Source: Epiperipatus broadwayi
Taxonomy: Eukaryota; Onychophora; Udeonychophora; Euonychophora; Peripatidae
NCBI GenBank assembly: GCA_028023455.1
Contig: JAQFVV010012405.1
Location: 10,534,423-10,598,422 of the forward strand
Reading direction: 5' to 3'
DNA: 64,000 nucleotides
Shown here one piece after another: positions 24,372-35,551 of the stretch. Within the stretch, counting starts at the first letter, position 1. Every line of letters starts with the position of its first letter. The notes beneath the pieces are model-generated. The model searched no databases. It was given only the letters and a program-made list of their open reading frames with translations, and was not told the origin of the DNA. A program made the position numbers and the translations under genes.

Positions 24372-26054
24372 CAATTTTAATATTGTCTTTATAAACATTA
24401 TAAAGTATTATATTATTATTTTTTTGTAATAATACAAATGTAATTATATCTTAACTTTAAATTACAGAATTATTTTATGAAAAATATATATAAACAATTT
24501 TTTTATGTCGAAATGTAATGATATGGATTTTGGGTTAATTCTTAAATAAATCAATATTTTCTTTAAAAAATTTTTTATTGGGTTATCAAAATTTTAATGT
24601 AAACCCTATAATTGTAATATTTATTTCATTACGTTTATTTTTATATATTTATTTTTGCTTTACAGGCGAAGTATTATTTAAATATTCCATTGAGAATTTT
24701 TTTAATATTTTAATCCCTCCCCCCAAATATATTCCAATATAAGCTTCCTTAGTTTATATTATTTACTTTTATGCATCTAGTTGGTGAATTTTTCTTTTCA
24801 AATAGATGCAACAATGTATTAATTGTCATTTCTTCTATCTTTTAAAAGCTCATAATGGATTCCATTATCTAATTATAAACTTATTTTTTATAACTTTTTC
24901 TTTTAATAAATTTAGTTTTGATGAAGTATTTATTTCAATACATATGTTATTTTTTCGGGGCGGTTTTTTCGAGAATGATAATAATCACTTTGTTCATATG
25001 AACAGAATTAAATTTTTATATTCTAATTTTATTTAGCATTGCCTTTTAATTATTAGTATATCTATCAGTAACTTTCAAAAATTGTTTTAAAGAAAAGTAT
25101 TGCTTCCGAATTTAAGTGTTCTTTCAAAAATAACCATCATAAATATCTATTTTTTTATATCAAAAAGGAGAATGTATTTCCTCTATTTTAGAAAAAAATA
25201 TTGACATATTAATAAATAACAATTATTTATTTTTTATTAATTATATTTGTAGTTTTGAAATCAACTCAGGTTACAATTTCAATATGCTAAGCACAAGCAT
25301 CAAAGTTGAAAATACAAAGAGGCATTGTTTATTGCAAACAACACATACACAATAAATATCAAAGTCTCATGTAGTGCATTACCTTGCAAGTGGTATATGC
25401 AAATTTGCAAACTTGCATACTAATTAACATATAAGTTTCTCTCCTACATAACTATCTTTGTGCTATGAATGTGACCAGCCTGCTCAAAAGCAGTGCTGAG
25501 CTGTAAGTTACTTACAATTTTATAATCTTTCCTGAATAGTGGACCTTCCCATTTATTGAATTAATTCTTTAACGTTTTTTAAAAAAGATTATTACATAAA
25601 CATGATTTATTTTTATAATAAACGATTTTGTAATACTATGTTGTGAAAAGCAAATAGTGGTGGTATTAACATCGTTTCATTTTAAAGTTTTTAAAAGGAA
25701 AAAAAAATATTAAAGTTGATCAGTCATAAATAGTGTGTATGTACACATAATCTTCTAACAATTTTAACAAGCCTATAAACAACATTTGATTTATCATATA
25801 TATATATATTATTTCTATACTGTATAAACCACTTTCATTGCGCCTATAAATTTAAAAGTTAAAGATTTATAATACAGAGAAAATAATTATTACTTGTGGC
25901 AATTTAATTATTAATTGTTTATCATTATTTGTTAGTATGACTGTGGGTTTATTATTTATGCTTGTATAATCTTATCTTCTTCTGAGTACATTCTTATTTA
26001 CCTTTAAAATAAAAATATAGATCATTGACTTGACAAAAATACTTACTGTTAATA
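24372..26054. other. AT-rich non-coding stretch
   Basis: No supported gene. The 76-codon frame at 24806-25036 is AT-driven and without a motif. The patch at about 25260-25560 is somewhat less AT-rich but shows no recognisable feature. Confidence 0.5.
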
Positions 26055-26140
26055 TATAAATATATGAGAGCTGACAACATTTAAAACAATACCAAAATCA
26101 ATAACAAACAACAATCTCAATCTATTGTCAAAGCAACCTC
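26055..26140 (-). repeat. Single arm of the dispersed inverted-repeat family
   Basis: On the minus strand this matches the 23319-23384 segment and the arms at 4953-5325: GGTTGCTTTGACAATAG, then TTGAGATTGTTG and TTATTGAT. The 23.3-kb arm lies in the opposite orientation about 2.7 kb away, so the two could be the ends of one larger element, although the interior shows no coding trace. Confidence 0.5.
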
Positions 26141-26148
26141 CTTAAACA

Positions 26149-26172
26149 ATAAAGGTGGAAATCCACCTTTAT
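26149..26172. repeat. Perfect 24-bp hairpin
   Basis: ATAAAGGTGG, a 4-base AAAT loop, then CCACCTTTAT form a perfect 10-bp stem. It lies between a dispersed-repeat arm and the HHR array. It could act as a terminator-like hairpin, but there is no transcription unit to attach it to. Confidence 0.6.
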
Positions 26173-26339
26173 ATATATATAATAAAAAGTCAGATGTCAC
26201 ATGACATATATAGCTTGCATTTACAAATATGTAAAATTAAAAGCATGCTAATGAGCTCTAAACAAGCTTTTTTTAAATTTATTTTTTTATGATAAATGCT
26301 TCTACAAGAGAAGGCATTCAAATCATTTTTATCTTGGAT

Positions 26340-26397
26340 TGTCCCCATCCCCAGAGCAGTTTCAACCTATGGGTCTCTTCAGTCAGGAGTTGGAACA
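26340..26397 (-). ncRNA. Hammerhead ribozyme motif, copy A (probably inactive)
   Basis: On the minus strand the core CUGAAGA, stem II GACC/GGUU with loop CAUA, and GAAA are present, and stem I sequences match copy B. The stem III strand reads ACUGCU instead of the self-complementary ACCGGU of copies B and C, so stem III is broken. A downstream UC remains at the cleavage position. Probably an old, inactive copy. Confidence 0.6.
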
Positions 26398-26626
26398 TTA
26401 GATTCAAAAAAACAACTCAAGCCAAACATTTATCTAAAAATTAATTGTCAAGAAGAAGATCTGAAACTTTTAGACATCTACATGTCTTTAAAGTCAGTTC
26501 TCCATATGATTTTTTCAGTTGAAGAACTGATTTAAAAGACATGTAGATGTCTAAAAGTTTCAGATCTTCTTTGTGACAATTAACTTTTAAATAAATGCTT
26601 GGTTTGAGTTGTTTTTTTGAATCTAA

Positions 26627-26684
26627 TGTTCCAACTCCTCACTGAAGAGACCCATAGGTTGAAACCGGTCTGGGGATGGGGACA
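26627..26684 (+). ncRNA. Type I hammerhead ribozyme, copy B
   Basis: All elements of a type I hammerhead can be read by eye. Stem I outer helix is UGUUCC (26627-26632) with GGGACA (26679-26684). An internal loop follows, then stem I inner helix UCCUCA with UGGGGA, allowing a G-U pair. The core is CUGAAGA (26642-26648). Stem II is GACC/GGUU with loop CAUA, and GAA is at 26661-26663. Stem III strand ACCGGU (26664-26669) is a perfect palindrome and C17 is at 26670. A self-complementary stem III implies cleavage as a dimer, as in newt satellite and PLE/retrozyme hammerheads. The only weakness is a G-U pair at the base of stem II. Activity is inferred, not shown. Confidence 0.8.
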
Positions 26685-27056
26685 ATCCAAGATAAAAATG
26701 ATTTGAATGCCTTCTCTTGTAGAAGCATTTATCATAAAAAAATAAATTAAAAAAAAGCTTGTTTAGAGCTTATTAGCATGCTTTTAATTTTACATATTTG
26801 TAAATGCAAGCTATATATGTCATGTAACACCTGACTTTTTATTATTACTATTATTACTTTGCTGTTGGGGCTTTGGCTAAATTAAATGGATAAGCCTATG
26901 AATATATGGAGTATCTGAATTAAGTTCAGGCACATATAATTTTTTCATTTGGAGAACTGACTTTAAAGACATGTAGATATCTAAAAGTTTCAGATCTTCT
27001 TCTTGACAATTAACTTTTAGATAAATGCTTGGCTAGAGTTGGTTTTTTGAATCTAA

Positions 27057-27114
27057 TGTTCCAATTCCTCACTGAAGAGACCCATAGGTCAAAACCGGTC
27101 TGGGGATGGGGACA
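27057..27114 (+). ncRNA. Type I hammerhead ribozyme, copy C (G12 mutated)
   Basis: The architecture is the same as copy B, 430 bp downstream. The core is CUGAAGA, stem II is a perfect GACC/GGUC with loop CAUA, stem III is the palindrome ACCGGU, and C17 is at 27100. The conserved G of the GAAA segment is A (position 27091), which should abolish or greatly reduce cleavage. Stem I inner and outer helices with the internal loop are kept. Confidence 0.75.
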
Positions 27115-27228
27115 ATCCAGGATAAAAATGATTTGAATGCCTTCTCTTGTAGAAGCATTTATCATAAAAAAAAATAAATTAAAAAAAAAGCTTGTTTAGA
27201 GCTCATTAGCATGCTTTTAATTTTATAT

Positions 27229-27813
<585 letters not shown>

Positions 27814-28084
27814 TTTTAATTCGGGATGTTGGTTTATGAACTAGCTCAAAATTTTAAAATAATGTTTTAAAATGCATACATATTAAAATATGTTGATTTT
27901 TATATAAAATTTAATGAGGAGTGAACATTAAATGTATGTTTGATTGACTACATATATCTTTGAAACAGTACTATATATATATATATATGTAAATAATGAA
28001 TAGCGCAGATTAGATGTAACTCATTGGAAGCATCAGCTATATCCTCTTCACTTATATATATATTAAAATGGAAAATTAAGAGAT

Positions 28085-28365
28085 TAAAGTTCATATACAA
28101 AAATATTTAAATCATTTAGATTTTGCAGATAATATAGTTATTTTGCAAAATAATATTTTAAAATTTCAGAAAATATTGCACGAGTTATAAAATTAGAGAT
28201 AATTACTAAATAAGTTTAAAGTAATGTTTAATAAACTTCCTCAGAAAAAGAAAATAAATATTTATAATCACAAAGTAAATTAACAGGTGTAAATACCTTA
28301 GTCATATTATTAATGGAGAAAGAACCTTAAGACTGGAATTATTCGTAGAATTAAACTTGATTAAT
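28085..28365 (+). pseudogene. Decayed RTE fragment around the FADD box
   Basis: TTTAGATTTTGCAGATAATA at about 28117-28136 corresponds to LDFADD of the RTE reverse transcriptase (now LDFADN). Downstream blocks match the LKINVKKTKIMFN and YLGQIINTDG regions and the IKLG segment in the right order. Indels and stops are frequent. Only about 280 bp remain, ending in a (TA)n-rich patch. Confidence 0.65.
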
Positions 28366-28369
28366 ATAT

Positions 28370-29690
28370 ATATATTTGCATGTCGGTAATGTCTGTAACT
28401 GTAGATATATATGTATATCTGTAATACTGTGGAAGGAAGTATTCTTAAAACGTGCTAGAATTGACACGTATCAAAAATATTGTTTTTATTTAAATAATAT
28501 ACATTTTTCAATTAAAAATAATTAACATAAATAAACAATTTTTTAAAAGAAGATGATCTTGCTACAAAAAAAAAAAAGCGCCGATAGTTAAAAATAATCA
28601 TATTTATAAAAAAAGAGTCAATTTTACACTTTAAAAAGATTCTTAAACAAAACGTCATGAAAGCGTTTATTATTTATAATGCCAAGAAAATTGACCGCGT
28701 CAGCTCACTTTTAACTACACGATTTCATAAAACACTTAAACAAGATTTACTTAATTCGCTTGGTATATCTAAATGAAAATCGTTTTCTAATGACAGTTAT
28801 TTGACATTTCTTTAACATTTGAAGGCATCTTACCAACAAATTCATGACATTTTTGAAGCATTTTCGGTTACATTCGCCTAGAAGCTTTCATTTTATTTTG
28901 AAAACGAAAAGTGAAAACAAAATATATTAAACTGTATTGCACATCTTATTACTATGATTGCTCTTTTCGATTTTTTTTTTAATGAATTCTACTTACTAAA
29001 CTCTTCAATTTTATAGATAAGTTTCACACACCAAAATAAGAGATTTATATATATATATTATACTTTAATTTGCAAATGTTTAATTTTCAGCACTCACTTC
29101 TTTGTCACTAATTATTTCAGATAAATATATTAGTGATTATTACTAATCATAGGTTAAACTACAGATTATCTCCAGCTGAGATATAATTTTAAATCTCAAT
29201 TAAAGAATGACATATCTATTTTTGAAATTATGTATAAACACATAGAATAACTCAATATTATCTCACTTTTTTCCATATGAAATCAAAGTGTAATAATTTG
29301 TCTTGATAAATACTGAACAAATGATGAATGCGTATGTAAAGATTGAGACTTAGGCAAACTAACAAGTACCGATTCAGCATGGTATATGCATTTGGGGAGT
29401 TGCTTATTTTTATCAGATATCTTAATTTATATGCTTCACATATATTTTGTAATGAAATTTTTCAGGATATATGTATATTTGCTTACTGTTTCTTCTTGGA
29501 GAAAATTAGAGAATTTTTTTGACTAACAATGACAGTGTTAATATTTTATTTATATTATGTATTTTTCTATGCCACCTAGGTTATTGTATAAAATAGTAAA
29601 TCCTTGCTAAGATAGTAAATTCTTTTTATATTTATAATATTATATGTTGCACTGTTCTGAACATGGCAGTATTTTTTTAATACAGAGTAT
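28370..29690. other. Non-coding stretch containing a CpG-richer patch
   Basis: No ORF of interest. Between about 28440 and 28930 CpG dinucleotides are noticeably more frequent than in flanking DNA (for example GCGCCGAT and GACCGCGTCAG). It could be unique or conserved non-coding sequence, a regulatory region, or a young repeat not yet decayed; I cannot choose between these. Confidence 0.4.
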
Positions 29691-29696
29691 CATATA

Positions 29697-30662
29697 TATA
29701 AATTAATTAGTAAATGGGATAACCATTGTATGTACAAAGTTAAATTCACATTCAAAATGTATTGATGTGCAGTAACCAATAAGGGAAGTTCTGCAGACTG
29801 AATGAAAAGAATAAAAAAATTCTCTAAGCTGCTAGTAACCAAAAGGAGGTCTCTTTTGATCAGTCATTCACATTGTCATGTATGAGCTAGTACATTGACA
29901 TTATAGCTATAAGACATGACATACAATTTATAGCAATATTTCTTACATCACTGAAATTAAGTCTCTCCCATCAGAAATTTATTTATTATAATTTAATGTT
30001 TTTAATTGTCAATGTAGATATAAATTAATTAGTAAATTAAATAAGCAATATATATATATATATGTAAATTTATAAATAAATATTAGAAAATACAGTATTA
30101 AAAAGTGTATAAAAATATATCTATAACCATCACTTAGAAGCGCTTTCAACTATCTTTGTAGTATTTGTCAACTAATACTTTTAAAATGTCAGCTTTCCCA
30201 TAATTCCATGATGTCATATATATTATATTTAATGTTTTCACAGTTGTATGATGTAGATAAATGATTTTTTGGGTAAAACCGGCTGTTATTTTCTATTATA
30301 TATCGATATTTCGACAAACTAGCATCCACCATGACAATGATGGATGCTAGTTAGTTGAAATATCAGTACATAATAAAACATAACATATGGTTTTACCCAA
30401 AACATCATCAGCAAACAATAAGAGTGGTTCTACAGTCTGAAAGAACACAAAATGAAAGCTGTCTAAGGGACTACTAAGAAAAAGGAGCCTATACATAACA
30501 ATATGATTGACTGATCAAAAGAGACCCCTTTTTGATTAATAATAAATTGGACAGGTTTCCTCTTGTTTTCATTCAACCTACAAAAACACTCTGATTGGTT
30601 GTTGCACATCAATTTACCTTGTCTGCAGATTTTGGTTATTCCATTTACTAATTAATTTACAT
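29697..30662. repeat. ~1-kb foldback element with ~190-bp imperfect inverted arms
   Basis: The left arm (29697-29890) and right arm (about 30475-30662) are inverted relatives. Shared landmarks are AAATTAATTAGTAAATGG with ATAACC at the outer ends, TTGATGTGCA, and GGTCTCTTTTGATCAGTCA. A third short copy of the outer end (about 30016-30040) lies inside in direct orientation. The interior holds a second strong hairpin at 30261-30410. No ORF is present. Confidence 0.7.
30261..30410. repeat. Strong nested hairpin with GGGTAAAACC ends
   Basis: Arms of about 70 bp run from TTTTGGGTAAAACC (near 30265) to GGTTTTACCCAAAA (near 30390). The inner stem ACTAGCATCCACCAT / ATGGATGCTAGT is centred near 30336. 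The arms diverge in the middle. The segment GAAATATC plus the GGTTTTACCC ends suggests a distinct small repeat family inserted in the foldback element. Confidence 0.65.
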
Positions 30663-30771
30663 CTATATTGGTCATTACAAATATTAAATTTAAATATATA
30701 CATATAGAGAAAACCCATAATTTTTTATCATATATGTATGCAGACCTATATTGATCATTTCTCAAAATGTA

Positions 30772-31115
30772 TTTTTTTGTAATATTAAAAAAATTTTGAA
30801 TCAGACTTTATATTTTGATAAAGTAATGTAAAATCTTATTTATGAATGTAAAAAATTATGATAGATATAATTATTTACTTCAAAATACTAATGTGTAAAA
30901 GATTTTATTTTGATTTATTTAGAAATGCCTATTATTCAAATTAGAGTTTCTATGTATAAATAACTGTTTCAAAAATGATTATATTCATGAGTTTATTTTT
31001 CTTGTAATATTAAAAATTTTTCGAATCAGACTTTATATTTTGATAAAGTAATGTAAAATCTTGTTTATGAATGTAAAAAATTACAATAAATATAATTATT
31101 TACATCAAAATCAAT
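30772..31115 (+). repeat. Direct duplication of a ~115-bp segment, 225-bp period
   Basis: The block around GAATCAGACTTTATATTTTG occurs at 30798 and again at 31023, with flanking sequence alignable for about 115 bp and few mismatches. It is a local duplication of an AT-rich segment with no coding content. Confidence 0.75.
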
Positions 31116-32039
31116 TATGAACGTGTAGAACATCTTCGTTTAGTTTTTGAATTTGTCATTTAGAAATGCCTACAAGACAATTTCCAGATTTGGAAGGCAG
31201 CCAATCAGAGAAAAGAGAGTCATCTGTGCCTCAAGATCCAGCAAAGAAAATTGCTTTTTTCCCCAAAATATAATGCTACATGTGGATGTTTTTAGAACTA
31301 CAATTTTAAATTTTGAATTTTGTATAAAATAAGCCTAAAATAAAGAAATTGTGACCAAATTGACCAAGAGATGGCACATGCTATGTCCAAAAACTGTAAT
31401 TTGTATTTTTGTTCCAATTATATTAGCTACAGGATCTAAACAAAATAACCACATGAAAGATTAATTAATGAACATTTTATTTGTATTACTTTTTTTTACA
31501 TTGGATTTATTTGACATTAAAAAATGATGGATCATTAAGGAGTGGTGGAAGCAAAGTAAAAAAAGTTATTAAGCTTAAATGCAAACTTGTTTTTTTATGG
31601 ATTGTAAAGTTTATCATGTATTCCCAATTGTTGAAATGTAAAATTGAACAGCTGTATAAATTTAATACATATATACTTTTTTTTTTTACAAAAAAAAAAC
31701 ACACTTATATTTAACTTGCTGATCAATAATGCACTAAAAGCTAAAAAAAAATATTTTCCCTTCAATTACAGCTTTCATTTTAATATTTGACTTGAAATAA
31801 AATCAGAGCATCCATAAATTACTTAATTTAATCACTATTTTTAAAAATAGTGATTGATGTAATTAATTTATGGGCATCTCATACTTTTGTTTCAAGTTAA
31901 TGATAAAAACTAAAATTGTGGTTGAAGAAAAAAAAATATTTTTTTTTGCTTTTTTGTGTATTATTCATCAAATTAAATAAAAGCATTTTAAAACAAAATG
32001 TTTATATATACTATAACAGAATAAATTTGTGTTCCATGA
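31116..32039. other. AT-rich non-coding stretch
   Basis: The open frames at 31147-31332 and 31481-31714 show no motifs and are not believed to be genes. An inverted pair around ACTATTTTTAAAAATAGT lies near 31832-31849. Confidence 0.5.
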
Positions 32040-32169
32040 AAAAATGGTCTTGATTTCCTAATGCCTGTGAATTGTGGTGTCATTTGTTATAGAATAAAAA
32101 TATGATCTTCTTTCAATGTCTCATGGAGTTGGGAGTCAAACCACTAAACATCACATGATCACTATTTCT

Positions 32170-32341
32170 TATACTCTCAGATCCAAAGCTCCTCACTGAC
32201 AAAGGCCACAAGCCAGAAATTAGTCTGGGAATATTGGATAGTAGGCACTAGATATGGATTTTATGCACAAGCCTTCTGGCATCCATTGGTTACTCTGGTT
32301 CGCACTGAGTGGCACGACTGTATGGAGAGTTTTGCCTGTTT
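32170..32341 (+). repeat. Second HHR-bearing repeat family
   Basis: After the HHR motif at 32181-32239 comes a ~100-bp tail with TAGGCACTAGATATGGATTT, GCATCCATTGGTTACTCTGG and GACTGTATGGAGAGTTTTGC. The same tail appears in foldback form at 41728-42040 and 45005-45268. The sequence differs from the 26-kb monomer, but the motif order (HHR, then tail) is the same. No ORF is present. Confidence 0.65.
32181..32239 (+). ncRNA. Hammerhead-like ribozyme motif, family 2 (degenerate)
   Basis: Outer stem I is a perfect 6-bp helix, AUCCAA (32181-32186) with UUGGAU. Inner stem I is CUCA with UGGG. The core reads CUGACAA (consensus CUGANGA, so one change), stem II is GGC/GCC with an A-A mismatch at its base, and GAA is intact. 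Stem III is poor (AUUAGU) and C17 would be 32225. The paired outer helix preserved with sequence unlike family 1 argues for a real hammerhead ancestor. Probably inactive now. Confidence 0.55.
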
Positions 32342-32839
32342 AGATTTGGGAGTCATTTGTAAATGAATAACTATAATGGCTATAAGAAATGAAAACTTTA
32401 ATATAATCTGAATGAAAATATAACCCAATTGTTAGTCGCCATATGCAACTGAATAAAATTATATTCTGAAGTTGAACACCATTTGTAACATAATAAAATT
32501 ATGAGCCATAGTGTATTTTGTGTCATAGCCTAATTATTGATCACCATTTGTAAAAGGATAACAATATGAACCAAAGAAGAAGAATTGTAATTTAATAATG
32601 CCTGTGAATTGTAGTATCATTTATAACAGAATGAAAATAACAAAATAAATTAAAATGAATATCAATCAATGAATAACAATCTACCCAATTATGTTAATAA
32701 GATAATAATAATGTTTGTTATAACCTCATAGATTCCAATAGCATTTAGAATGGATATAAAACAAATAAAATATTACTTCAAGCTATCCTAAAATATAAGC
32801 ATTATTTGCAATAAATTAATCTTTTAAGTACTCTTTATT

Positions 32840-33690
32840 GTCCATTTTTATTATTGGCTGAGTGAATTAAAAGTTCTAAACTTTGATTAGTCAATTAACA
32901 AACTCACCCATAAAATATATTCATCTTTTAATATTATATTCATTTTAATTTCATTTGAAAAAAGTATATTAATAATTTGTCAGGTTATGAAAGTAAATGA
33001 AAGTTTTTGCAAAAATAAATTTTTATTTATAATTATAAAAATATTTGATAGTGAAAAAAATAAAAAAAAAGATTGTAGCAAATTACAAGTTATGTAAACA
33101 TCATTGATGTCCATCTTCAATTTACGTTATTATAAATGTTAAGAATTTTTTAGTAAAATCTTAGCATTTTTCTAAAAATAATTATATTTTCAGCATATTT
33201 TACCAAAATACATTATAATATGTAAATAAATGCCAGAAAAATATTCTAAAACATTAATCTTTGTTTGAAAATCAAATAAACAGCTTGGGGCAATCTAAAC
33301 TCTTGACAGGCATATCAAAATTATTGCTACCACTGGTTTCTTTTTTCAATTTACGTTCGTGTAAAGTATACAATTTTTTAATAAAATCTTACTATTTTTG
33401 CAAAATAACTATATTTTCAGCATATTTTATGAAAATAATTTATAATATGTATAAAAAATGATAAAAAAAACACTCTAAAACATATATTTTCATTTTCAAT
33501 GGTGAAAATTATTTACTCGTGATCTTTTTTGACCAAATAATCATCAGCCAATCAGCATTTAGAAGGGTTTGCCTCCTTCTTTTGCTAGATGTTCAACATC
33601 ACATATATTGATTTTTTACTTGTAAAATAATTTGAGAGAGGGCAGCATCTTACAGGATTAACATATCAGCAGGGTTAACATATGGTAATG
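32840..33690 (-). repeat. Interspersed 0.7-kb AT-rich repeat, copy 3
   Basis: On the minus strand this matches 8998-9753 and 12655-13277. The plus-strand order ends in TTTTTTACTTGTAAAATAAT, GAGAGGGCAGCATCTTAC and TTAAC. Part of the middle (about 33130-33230 and 33340-33450) appears twice in diverged form, so this copy has an internal duplication. No ORF is present. Confidence 0.6.
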
Positions 33691-34226
33691 GTGCATTATA
33701 TGTTAGTAAAGAGGTATTAAATTACTTAGAAAAAGTTCAAAAGGAAGTAAGAAGACATGCATTGGATGCAGAAGCATGGACAGCAAAAGAGGCAATTCAA
33801 GAAGAAATGGGATGATCAAGTTTTCATATGACAGATGCAAAAAGTAAAATGAAAATGTTTGGTAGATTGCAGTTTATGGATAATAAAAGAATAGCCAAAA
33901 TAGTATTTAATTGGGTTATGAGTAAAGGGCAGGTAACAAGATGGGTGAAAAAGGTAATGTGGTATGCTAAAGATTTGGATAAAGAATTTATATCAGTATA
34001 TTTGAACAAAAAATGGGATGATTGTGTTAAGATGATTGTTGAGTGTTATAGTGGTAAGAAATGGGATAAAAGAATAGATTTATTAATAAAGAATAGGGAT
34101 TTAGAGAAATGGAGAAATAGTATGGAGAGTAAAAAGAGTTTAAATATATATAGAAATAAACAGAATATTAGATGTGAGTTAATATATGATAATAGTAAGA
34201 AAAGTAGTTTATTGTTTAAGGCTTGA
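33681..34226 (+). pseudogene. LINE ORF2 C-terminal fragment (upstream part)
   Basis: One frame reads YGNGALYVSKEVLNYLEKVQ, then RRHALDAEAW, then a TGA at 33822-33824 within GxSSF where a Trp would be expected. It continues MTDAKSKMKMFGRLQFMDNK to 34226. The pattern of a YG-start, a segment like lexxQ..vrR, E-x-GW and K..yFGRL is typical of the region after the RT domain in several LINE clades. It is clearly different from the RTE copies here. The clade cannot be fixed. No RT catalytic box is present, so the copy is 5'-truncated. Confidence 0.65.
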
Positions 34227-34539
34227 ATGGGATCTTTAGCTACAAGAGAATATACATGTAAATGGAAAAATATGGGTGATTTATTTTGTAAATTATGTAA
34301 GGCAGGAATAGAAAATATTAGGCATTTTGTTAATTGAATGTAAATGCTTGAAAACAAAAAGGGTACATATAATGAAGTTATGGAATAATAAATATGAAAA
34401 AAATGTTTATACAGAAAGTGAATTATTGATTTTTATGCTGGGTTTGGGAAAAGATAAGAGGGATTTAGATATAAAGGTTATAGAGTTGACAAAGATTATG
34501 TTGTGGAAATGGGATGGAGCAGATTATGGGAAAATTTAG
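34227..34539 (+). pseudogene. LINE ORF2 C-terminus with CCHC motif (frameshifted)
   Basis: This continues the preceding frame after a TGA at 34224-34226: MGSLATREYTCKWKNMGDLF, then CKLCKAGIENIRHF. A one-base insertion near 34326-34329 shifts to the frame LIECKCLKTKRV, which continues to 34539. Restoring the frame order gives a C-x2-C-x8-H-x4-C zinc-knuckle pattern, as in the C-termini of many LINE ORF2 proteins. An untranslated tail with GCTGAGGAAGGGTTAAA follows to about 34745. Confidence 0.65.
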
Positions 34540-34749
34540 AGTGGGAATGGAAAATAAAGTGGCTAACAGGTTTATCTGGGCATAATTGCTGAGATATTCT
34601 TGAATTCATTAAAGGAGAAACCACCATACCTCACATAACCTTTAAAACAAGCATAAAAACAGTACCATGGCTCAAAAAGTAGCCGATTTTGAGTGACCTA
34701 AAACTGTTTCCAAAAAAGACCAGATAGAGCTGAGGAAGGGTTAAAGATA

Positions 34750-35551
34750 AAGCAATAAAACTAAATGTCTATGTGCCTATTATATAAATCCCTTATAAAA
34801 GAATGAAAATAATGATAAAGATTAATATTCATTATGACTGTTTATGATAATTCAAACTTATATTAAAAGTCAAATATTATTTCTATTCCATACTTGAATG
34901 AAGTATATGCCCTAATGTTATCTAACTAAATATATAACTCAATAATTGTATTCTAATTACAATAAAATAAAATAAAAATATTGCTAACTCAAACTTGATA
35001 TTCTGCTAATATCAATATACTCTTATTAACTAAGTTAATTATAATAAGATTAAATGCTTAATAGTAATATAAAATCATTTAAGCTTATCCATCATTCTAT
35101 TTTCACCTATTTAAAATATTATAAAATATGATTATCCTATTAAAGAACCATAAGGTTTTCAATATCCAATCATAACAATATATAAAATTAATGATAGATT
35201 CCTGTTTGATACTTATTCATATGCTAAGGACAAATCACATCCAATTACTTTTTAATTTTATAAAGATAAATTGTTAAAACTTTAAATTGTAACTGTCAAA
35301 GAATATGAAAGATTGTTAAATTTATTATAATCAGATATTAATATTAAAATTTAATATTTAAACTAAATTTTTGATCCACACTAACAAATTTTAAATATAA
35401 TTAAAGCAAATTACTTTTATTTGCAACACAATAAAATATACTACTATTACCAGCTTTATAACTAATTAAATTTTCCATCTTTGTGATTGCATACTTATTC
35501 AATATAACATTCACTTTAATCAATAATGATTTAAAGCAAAAGATGTACATA
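34750..35551. other. AT-rich non-coding stretch
   Basis: Nothing recognised. Confidence 0.5.

Larger units (their letters stand above)
26181..27228. repeat. HHR-bearing monomer array: one inverted and two direct copies, 430-bp period
   Basis: Three copies of a ~300-430 bp unit are visible: copy A on the minus strand (26181-26510), copy B on the plus strand (26515-26845 and onward) and copy C on the plus strand (26945-27228). A and B form a head-to-head palindrome. B and C are in tandem: both the block with GACATGTAGAT (26538 to 26968) and the predicted ribozyme cleavage positions (26670 to 27100) are exactly 430 bp apart. Each copy carries a hammerhead-type motif followed by GATAAAAATGATTTGAATGC and AGCTTGTTTAGAGC. 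No ORF is credible. This layout resembles animal retrozymes, which are HHR-delimited tandem monomers. Confidence 0.8.
32040..32745 (+). repeat. Degenerate short-period repeats flanking an HHR-family element
   Basis: A motif resembling CATTTGTAACAGAATAAAA recurs with variation at about 32080, 32351, 32440, 32478, 32543 and 32615. Spacing is irregular (40-72 bp in the right-hand cluster). The longer block AATGCCTGTGAATTG occurs on both sides of the inserted HHR-family element (about 32060 and 32600). No coding potential was seen. Confidence 0.5.

Noticed and set aside
26296-26535. 79-codon plus-strand frame
   Set aside because: It lies antisense across HHR monomer copy A and the palindrome centre; no protein motif.
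30395-30415. CTGATGATG next to GGGTAAAACC (minus strand) as a hammerhead
   Set aside because: No GAAA in the required place and stem II does not pair.
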